From Pseudorhizobium xiangyangii (lineage in GTDB: Bacteria; Pseudomonadota; Alphaproteobacteria; Rhizobiales; Rhizobiaceae): a DNA stretch of 64,000 nt. Numbering within the stretch: the stretch's first letter is position 1; each line of letters starts with the position of its first letter. Positions 58,709 through 64,000 of this stretch are shown here, one piece after another. Below the pieces are notes generated by a model. The model saw nothing but the letters and a program-made list of their open reading frames with translations. It had not been told where the DNA came from and did not search any database. A program made the position numbers and the translations under genes. The DNA is taken from contig NZ_JAJAWH010000015.1 of the NCBI RefSeq assembly GCF_020531965.1, positions 1 to 64,000 of the forward strand, in the 5' to 3' direction.

Positions 58709-60140
58709 TCAACCTCTTGTCGTGATTTCTCGATCCGGCGCGAAGCGCTGGGTGTCAGCGGCCGATACGGCGGCTCGCAAGGTGGGTCTGCGTGTCGGGA
58801 TGGCTGCCAGCAAGGCGCAGGCCGTGGTCGCGAACCTGACCATGGTCGATGCCGACCCCGCAGCGGATGCGGCTGCGCTTGAGCGGCTGGCCATCTGGGC
58901 GCTCCGGCAATACAGCCCCGTCGTCGCGGTAGACGGCACGGACGGCGTGGTGATGGATACCGAAGGGGCCGAGCATCTCCGCGGCGGCGAGGAGATGATG
59001 ATTTCCGGTCTCGTGAACTCGCTCCGCGGGCGCGGTCTGACGGCACGGGCCGCCGTTGCGGACACGTGGGGAGCTGCGCATGCGCTGACGAGGCTGACGG
59101 GGGCGGAGACGACCGTCGTTCCTGCCCGGGGGACGACCAAGGCCGTTGTTGGTCTCCCAATTCATTGTCTGCGCCTTCCACCAGAGACGATCCAGGGATT
59201 GCGTGTCCTCGGTGTGGAAACTGTCGGCGAGCTTTCGGCGATGCCCCGCGCCCCGCTGACTTTGCGTTTTGGGCCGCAGGTCGGTCGGCGGCTCGACCAG
59301 CTGTTCGGTCGGATCGCAGAACCGATAGAGCCTTTGCGGACGCCGGAACTCGTGGGGGTATCGAAGAATTTCCAGGAGCCGATTGGGGCGGCCGAGACCA
59401 TCGCGAAATACCTTCGTCGCCTGGTCGGCGAGCTGACGGCCAAGCTAGAGGAGCGAGGCCTCGGGGTCCGTCGGTCGGACTTGTTCATATATCGCGTTGA
59501 CAACACGAGGCAGTCGATCCGCGCTGGCCTCCAGAAGCCCGTCCGCGATCCCGCTCGCCTGTCAAAGCTTTTGTGCGATCAGATCGAAAAGGTCGATCCC
59601 GGTTTTGGAATCGAAAAGATGGTCCTCGTCGCGGTGATGGCGGAGCCGCTGGAAGAGCGGCAGGTAGCGTCCTCCCTGATCGAGGAACAGGTCGTCGATG
59701 TCACGCCTCTCATCGACATCTTGGGCAACCGAGGTCAGCGCCTCTATCGCAGCACCCCGGTCGCGTCGGATGTCCCGGAACGCTCGGTCGGAAGGATCGC
59801 AGCCACAGCGGACGAGACCGGGGTCGACTGGGGCGTGAAGTGGCCTCGGCCGTCACGCATGCTGCCCCGCCCGGAAGAGATCGAGACAATGGCCGTCCTT
59901 CCGGACCAGCCGCCCGTCGTCATTACCTGGCGGGGCAAGCGCAGGCGGATCGTCCGCGCCGACGGGCCGGAACGCATCTTTGGTGAATGGTGGAAGAGGC
60001 CTATCGAAATGGAAGCCGTCCGTGATTATTTCGTCGTAGAGGACGAACAGGGCGAGCGGCTCTGGGTGTATCGCTCGGGCGACGGCGTCGACGCTGGGAC
60101 CGGCTCGCACCGATGGTTCCTCCATGGAGTCTTCGGATGA
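58626..60140 (+). CDS. imuB: ImuB, Y-family polymerase-like protein
   Basis: A 504-residue DinB-related protein: [17 protein letters not shown] at the start, [36 protein letters not shown], a little-finger-like domain ([47 protein letters not shown]) and a C-terminal region with [34 protein letters not shown]. The catalytic carboxylates of active Y-family polymerases are missing, as usual for ImuB, which recruits DnaE2 and the beta clamp. The start is ATG 58626 with AGGAG 6 bases upstream; a GTG just before it is not needed. Its stop overlaps dnaE2 (ATGA). Confidence 0.93.
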   Translation: MPRVVCVYFPFLATDRIRRHGEGAVPADQPLVVISRSGAKRWVSAADTAARKVGLRVGMAASKAQAVVANLTMVDADPAADAAALERLAIWALRQYSPVVAVDGTDGVVMDTEGAEHLRGGEEMMISGLVNSLRGRGLTARAAVADTWGAAHALTRLTGAETTVVPARGTTKAVVGLPIHCLRLPPETIQGLRVLGVETVGELSAMPRAPLTLRFGPQVGRRLDQLFGRIAEPIEPLRTPELVGVSKNFQEPIGAAETIAKYLRRLVGELTAKLEERGLGVRRSDLFIYRVDNTRQSIRAGLQKPVRDPARLSKLLCDQIEKVDPGFGIEKMVLVAVMAEPLEERQVASSLIEEQVVDVTPLIDILGNRGQRLYRSTPVASDVPERSVGRIAATADETGVDWGVKWPRPSRMLPRPEEIETMAVLPDQPPVVITWRGKRRRIVRADGPERIFGEWWKRPIEMEAVRDYFVVEDEQGERLWVYRSGDGVDAGTGSHRWFLHGVFG

Positions 60141-63100
60141 GATACGCTGAGCTCCAAGTCACGAGCCACTTTAGTTTTCTTCGGGGAGCATCCAGCGCCG
60201 ACGAACTGTTCGCCATGGCGGCCGCGATGGGCATCGACGCCCTTGGCGTCGTGGATCGGAACAGCTTGGCGGGCATAGTCCGTGCCTGGGAGGCGGCCAA
60301 GACCATGCGCGTCCGCCTTGTCGTAGGCTGCCGTCTCGATCTTGCCGACGGGATGTCGATCCTTGTCTACCCGATGGATCGTCCAGCGTATTCAAGGCTC
60401 ACCCGCATGCTGTCGTTGGGCAAGGGCCGGGGCGGCAAGGGAAAGTGCATCCTCGATATCAACGACCTCGAAGCTTACAGCGAAGGCCTGATCGCGCTTC
60501 TGATCCCGGACGAGGCCGATGATATCTGCGCTGGCCAGCTCCGAAAGGTAGCCGCCATTTTTGGTGACAGGGCATACGTATCTCTGTGCCTCCGCCGTCG
60601 ACCAAACGACAGGCTCCGCCTTCACAACCTCTCGAATATGGCCGCCCGCCATAAGGTCAAGACCGTCGTCACCAACGACGTCCTCTTCCACGACCCTTCA
60701 CGCCGACAGTTGCAGGACATTGTGACGTGTATCCGCAATCGAACGACCATCGATAGCGTTGGCTTCGACAGGGAAAGGCACGCAGACCGTTTCCTCAAGG
60801 CTCCCGAGGAGATGCACCGCCTGTTCGCCGAGTATCCGGAAGCGTTGGCGCGGACCCGGGAGATCGTCGATCGCTGCAAGTTCGACATGTCCGAACTCCA
60901 GTACCAGTATCCCGATGAAGCCATCGTCCCAGGGCTGGACGCCCAGCAGTCATTGACCAAGTTCGCTTGGGAAGGCGCGGCCGACCGCTATCCCGAGGGC
61001 ATCCCGGACAAGGTCCGCAAGGCAATCCTCCATGAACTCGAGCTGATACGGGTCATGAAGTACGCCCCGTATTTTTTGACCGTCTACTCGATCGTGAGGT
61101 TCGCGCGATCGAAGGACATTCTGTGCCAGGGGCGCGGGTCGGCTGCCAACTCAGCCGTCTGCTACTGCCTTGGGATCACAAGCATCAATCCCGAGACCTC
61201 GGACCTCCTGTTCGAACGCTTCGTCTCCAGGGAGCGAGACGAACCACCCGACATCGATGTGGACTTTGAACACTCTCGCCGCGAGGAGGTCATTCAGTGG
61301 ATATACGAGACCTACGGACGGTCTAGGTCCGCTCTTTGTTCGACCGTTCTCCGATATCGTGCCAAAGGCGCTCTACGCGACGTCGGCAAGGCACTGGGGC
61401 TTCCAGAAGACCTGATCACACAGCTGTCGTCAGGCGTCTGGGGATGGTCCGAAGGTGTCGGTGAGAAGCAACTCCGCGAAAACAACATGAACACGTCGGA
61501 CTACCGACTGCGATTAGCGCTCGATCTCGCTGGTCAGCTCATGGGCGCGCCGCGACATCTCGGCCAGCATCCAGGTGGTTTCGTGCTCACTCAGGATCGT
61601 CTCGACGACCTGGTTCCTATCGAGCCGGCGAGCATGAAGGATCGTCAAGTCGTCGAGTGGGACAAGGATGACATCGAAGCTCTCAAGTTTATGAAAGTCG
61701 ACGTCCTGGCGCTCGGAATGCTGTCCTGCATGGCGCGGTCATTCGAGTTGCTGGCCGAGCACAAGAACGTGCCGATGGGGCTGGCTGACGTCCCGCAGGA
61801 AGACACCAAGACCTACGCAATGATCCGCCGAGCGGACACGCTGGGAACGTTTCAAATCGAGAGCCGCGCCCAGATGGCCATGCTGCCACGACTGAAGCCG
61901 AGGACGTTCTACGACCTCGTGGTCCAGGTGGCGATTGTCCGGCCCGGGCCTATTCAAGGCGACATGGTGCATCCTTATCTTCGCCGTCGTGAAGGGAAGG
62001 AGAAGGTCGAGTACCCGACGCCAGAACTGGAGGCCGTCCTCGGTAAAACGCTTGGTGTCCCACTTTTCCAGGAGAGCGCTATGAAAGTGGCCATGGTCTG
62101 CGCGGGCTTCTCCGCAGGCGAGGCCGACCAGCTGCGGCGCGCCATGGCGACGTTCAAGTTCACGGGAGGCGTTTCGAAGTTCAAGGACAAGCTCGTCAGT
62201 GGCATGGTGAAAAACGGATACACGGCCGAGTTCGCCGAGCGGACTTTCAGCCAGCTTGAAGGGTTCGGCTCTTACGGTTTCCCTGAGAGCCATGCGGCCT
62301 CGTTCGCATTGATCGCCTACGCTTCGTCATGGGTGAAATGCCACCACCCCGACGTCTTTTGCGCTGCTCTCATCAACAGTCAGCCGATGGGCTTTTACTC
62401 GGTCGCCCAAATCGTCACAGACGCACGCCAACATGGCGTCGAGGTTCGGCCCGTCTGCGTGAACGCCTCCCGGTGGGACTGCACCATGGAAAGGATCGGG
62501 GGTTCGGATCGCTTTGCCGTCCGTCTTGGCATGCGTGTCGTCAAAGGTCTCCCCGAGATCGATGCCGCCCGCATTGTTCTTGCCCGTGCGGATGAGCCGT
62601 TTGAAACCGCCGATGACATGTGGCGACGCTCTGGCGTACCGACCGCCTCTCTGGTGAAGCTCGCCAATGCTGACGTATTCCTGTCGTCTTTGGGTTTGGA
62701 GCGTCGTCAGGCGCTCTGGGACATCAAGGCGCTGCGTGACGAGCCGCTCGAACTATGGGCGGCCGCGGCCGAGCGCGAAGCTAACACCGTGCCCGAGATG
62801 CAGGAGCCCAAAGTCGAACTCAAGTCGATGACCGAGGGCAGGGAGGTCGTCGAGGACTACACGAACACGGGGCTGACCCTGCGAGCGCATCCGATGTCCT
62901 TCCTTCGCCAGGATCTCAAGGCAAAGAGGATCGTTACCTGTTCCGAGGCGATGGGTGAGCGCGATGGGAAGTGGCTATGGACGGCGGGGTTGGTTCTCGT
63001 CAGACAACGCCCTGGATCGGCCAAGGGTGTCATGTTCCTGACCCTGGAAGACGAGACGGGGATCGTCAATGCCGTCGTGTGGCCGTCGCTATTCGAGAAG

Positions 63101-63394
63101 CAGCGTCGTGTTCTCATGACGGCCAGCATGATGGGCATTCACGGAAAGATACAGCGAGAAGGCGAGGTTGTGCATCTCGTCGCCCAGAAGCTGTTCGATT
63201 TCTCAAGCGATCTCTCGAACCTGGGCGAGCGCGGGGGCGACTTCCCGCTACCGCACGGGCGTGGCGACCAGGTTAAGCATGGTGGAGGGCCTGATCCACG
63301 CGATAGCGCGAAGCCAGCGGTGCAGACACGAGACATATACATTCCGGACCTCCACATCGACACGTTGAAGGTGAAGTCGCGCAATTTTCATTGA
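60137..63394 (+). CDS. dnaE2: DnaE2 (ImuC), error-prone DNA polymerase III alpha subunit
   Basis: A 1085-residue C-family polymerase. N-terminal PHP domain ([40 protein letters not shown]), palm with the catalytic aspartates Asp372, Asp374 and Asp376 in [32 protein letters not shown] and [22 protein letters not shown], then the helix-hairpin-helix and OB regions. The start at 60137 follows the ImuB stop by overlap; an upstream Met at 60113 lies in imuB. With ImuA and ImuB it performs translesion synthesis. The C-terminus is the DnaE2 type and lacks the extra tau-binding domain of DnaE1. Confidence 0.97.
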   Translation: MRYAELQVTSHFSFLRGASSADELFAMAAAMGIDALGVVDRNSLAGIVRAWEAAKTMRVRLVVGCRLDLADGMSILVYPMDRPAYSRLTRMLSLGKGRGGKGKCILDINDLEAYSEGLIALLIPDEADDICAGQLRKVAAIFGDRAYVSLCLRRRPNDRLRLHNLSNMAARHKVKTVVTNDVLFHDPSRRQLQDIVTCIRNRTTIDSVGFDRERHADRFLKAPEEMHRLFAEYPEALARTREIVDRCKFDMSELQYQYPDEAIVPGLDAQQSLTKFAWEGAADRYPEGIPDKVRKAILHELELIRVMKYAPYFLTVYSIVRFARSKDILCQGRGSAANSAVCYCLGITSINPETSDLLFERFVSRERDEPPDIDVDFEHSRREEVIQWIYETYGRSRSALCSTVLRYRAKGALRDVGKALGLPEDLITQLSSGVWGWSEGVGEKQLRENNMNTSDYRLRLALDLAGQLMGAPRHLGQHPGGFVLTQDRLDDLVPIEPASMKDRQVVEWDKDDIEALKFMKVDVLALGMLSCMARSFELLAEHKNVPMGLADVPQEDTKTYAMIRRADTLGTFQIESRAQMAMLPRLKPRTFYDLVVQVAIVRPGPIQGDMVHPYLRRREGKEKVEYPTPELEAVLGKTLGVPLFQESAMKVAMVCAGFSAGEADQLRRAMATFKFTGGVSKFKDKLVSGMVKNGYTAEFAERTFSQLEGFGSYGFPESHAASFALIAYASSWVKCHHPDVFCAALINSQPMGFYSVAQIVTDARQHGVEVRPVCVNASRWDCTMERIGGSDRFAVRLGMRVVKGLPEIDAARIVLARADEPFETADDMWRRSGVPTASLVKLANADVFLSSLGLERRQALWDIKALRDEPLELWAAAAEREANTVPEMQEPKVELKSMTEGREVVEDYTNTGLTLRAHPMSFLRQDLKAKRIVTCSEAMGERDGKWLWTAGLVLVRQRPGSAKGVMFLTLEDETGIVNAVVWPSLFEKQRRVLMTASMMGIHGKIQREGEVVHLVAQKLFDFSSDLSNLGERGGDFPLPHGRGDQVKHGGGPDPRDSAKPAVQTRDIYIPDLHIDTLKVKSRNFH

Positions 63395-63472
63395 AGGCAG
63401 CTTTCGGCCCAAAGCGGACAAACCAACATTTCCCTGCTAGGGAGTGTGGTTCAGGCCATGACGAGGCGGTGA

Positions 63473-63937
63473 ATGCGATTTCGGATCAGCTTGGCACAGC
63501 ATGATGATATAGCACCTTGGCTTCGGCTGGCTGAGGAAGTGGCGCCGTTGTTCGGCCCCGTGCCCGGCTTCGAGGAAGTTCTTACCCGGAAGATCTCTCA
63601 GCGGCAGGCTCACTGCGCAAGGAGGGATGCTGAAAATAGCAGCTTTTTAGGAGGCGTTATTGTAGGTGGAAATGGTAAGGAGTATGCCATCCGCTGGCTC
63701 GCCGTATTTTGCGACTTTCATCGGCTCGGCATCGGCAAGTTACTTCTCGAGGCTGCCATTTCGACTACCCCCCCCGAGTCTTCTGTATATGTGGATACCT
63801 TCGTTGCCGGTAGTCCCGGAGCGGACGCCGCCAGGCGGCTGTATGAGTGCTGTGGCTTCTTCCCCGCGGACATTTGGAGAGAGGGTGATGTAGTCCGCCA
63901 ACGGTATTTGCGTCGGCCGTATAGCGTTCTGCCTTGA
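63473..63937 (+). CDS. GNAT-family acetyltransferase-like protein
   Basis: A 154-residue protein with the GNAT acetyl-CoA site: a beta strand (YAIRWLAVFCDFHRLGIGKLLLEAA; motif A with the Q/R-x-x-G-x-G/A equivalent 'HRLGIGKLL'), VYVDTFVAGSPGADAARRLYECCGFFPADIW. The N-terminus (FRISLAQHDDIAPWLRLAEEVAPLFGPVPGFEEVLTRKI) is the usual helix part. Substrate unknown. It starts 78 bases after dnaE2, with a GAGG before the ATG; whether it belongs to the SOS operon is unclear. Confidence 0.75.
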   Translation: MRFRISLAQHDDIAPWLRLAEEVAPLFGPVPGFEEVLTRKISQRQAHCARRDAENSSFLGGVIVGGNGKEYAIRWLAVFCDFHRLGIGKLLLEAAISTTPPESSVYVDTFVAGSPGADAARRLYECCGFFPADIWREGDVVRQRYLRRPYSVLP

Positions 63938-64000
63938 CGACCGCTTTTTGGCGCAAAGCGGCGAGGGGAAGATGTGGCGCCGTGCGCTCCAATTGAGGTC

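Overview
The window looks like an accessory replicon or chromosomal island of a Rhizobiaceae bacterium (Rhizobium/Sinorhizobium/Ensifer type). The evidence is high G+C coding sequence, many small rhizobial protein families (DUF982, DUF892, DUF2934, DUF1236, DUF6894), several ku/ligD genes, an imuA-imuB-dnaE2 cassette with an alphaproteobacterial LexA box, and EcfG-type promoters. I see no tRNA or rRNA gene, CRISPR array, insertion sequence or replication origin.

Layout. (1) 0.7-10.7 kb is a non-homologous end-joining and DNA-damage block: a decayed ku next to a stand-alone LigD-type ligase, an hsp20 behind a probable ROSE RNA thermometer, a DUF982 gene, full-length three-domain ligD, an HMCES/YedK abasic-site protein plus a second decayed YedK copy, and an operon of two intact ku genes followed by a coupled gene of unknown function. 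(2) 10.8-56.5 kb is a mosaic of mostly small stress genes. It includes glycine-zipper, membrane and secreted small proteins, a patatin, treY, an operon for a glycosyltransferase, UDP-galactopyranose mutase and a GH1-RmlD fusion, ferritin-like DUF892/DUF4142 proteins, a Mn catalase, zinc alcohol dehydrogenase, a receiver protein, an ECF sigma factor, an SDR-treZ-malQ operon, DUF72 and an isochorismatase-fold hydrolase. (3) 57.9-63.4 kb is the SOS mutagenesis operon imuA-imuB-dnaE2, followed by a GNAT acetyltransferase.

The most striking feature was found by reading the intergenic DNA. About 30 copies of GGAAC-N17/18-GTT, the general stress response (EcfG/RpoE2) promoter, lie upstream of and oriented toward genes between 10.85 and 56.45 kb, and none were found in either flanking repair block. 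By simple counting about four would be expected by chance in the whole window on both strands. The ECF sigma gene at 43.5-44.0 kb carries one itself. The middle of the window therefore reads as a physically clustered general-stress regulon: trehalose synthesis, catalase, ferritin-like proteins, envelope polysaccharide and a set of undescribed small proteins, with several promoters whose targets are unidentified.

The region is also decaying. Frameshifted or truncated genes include ku, a second YedK, a KgtP-like transporter, a short-chain dehydrogenase, a malQ fragment, a coxB start and a small hydrophilic gene, as expected for an accessory region with redundant functions. All family names are from reading the translations; no database search was possible.
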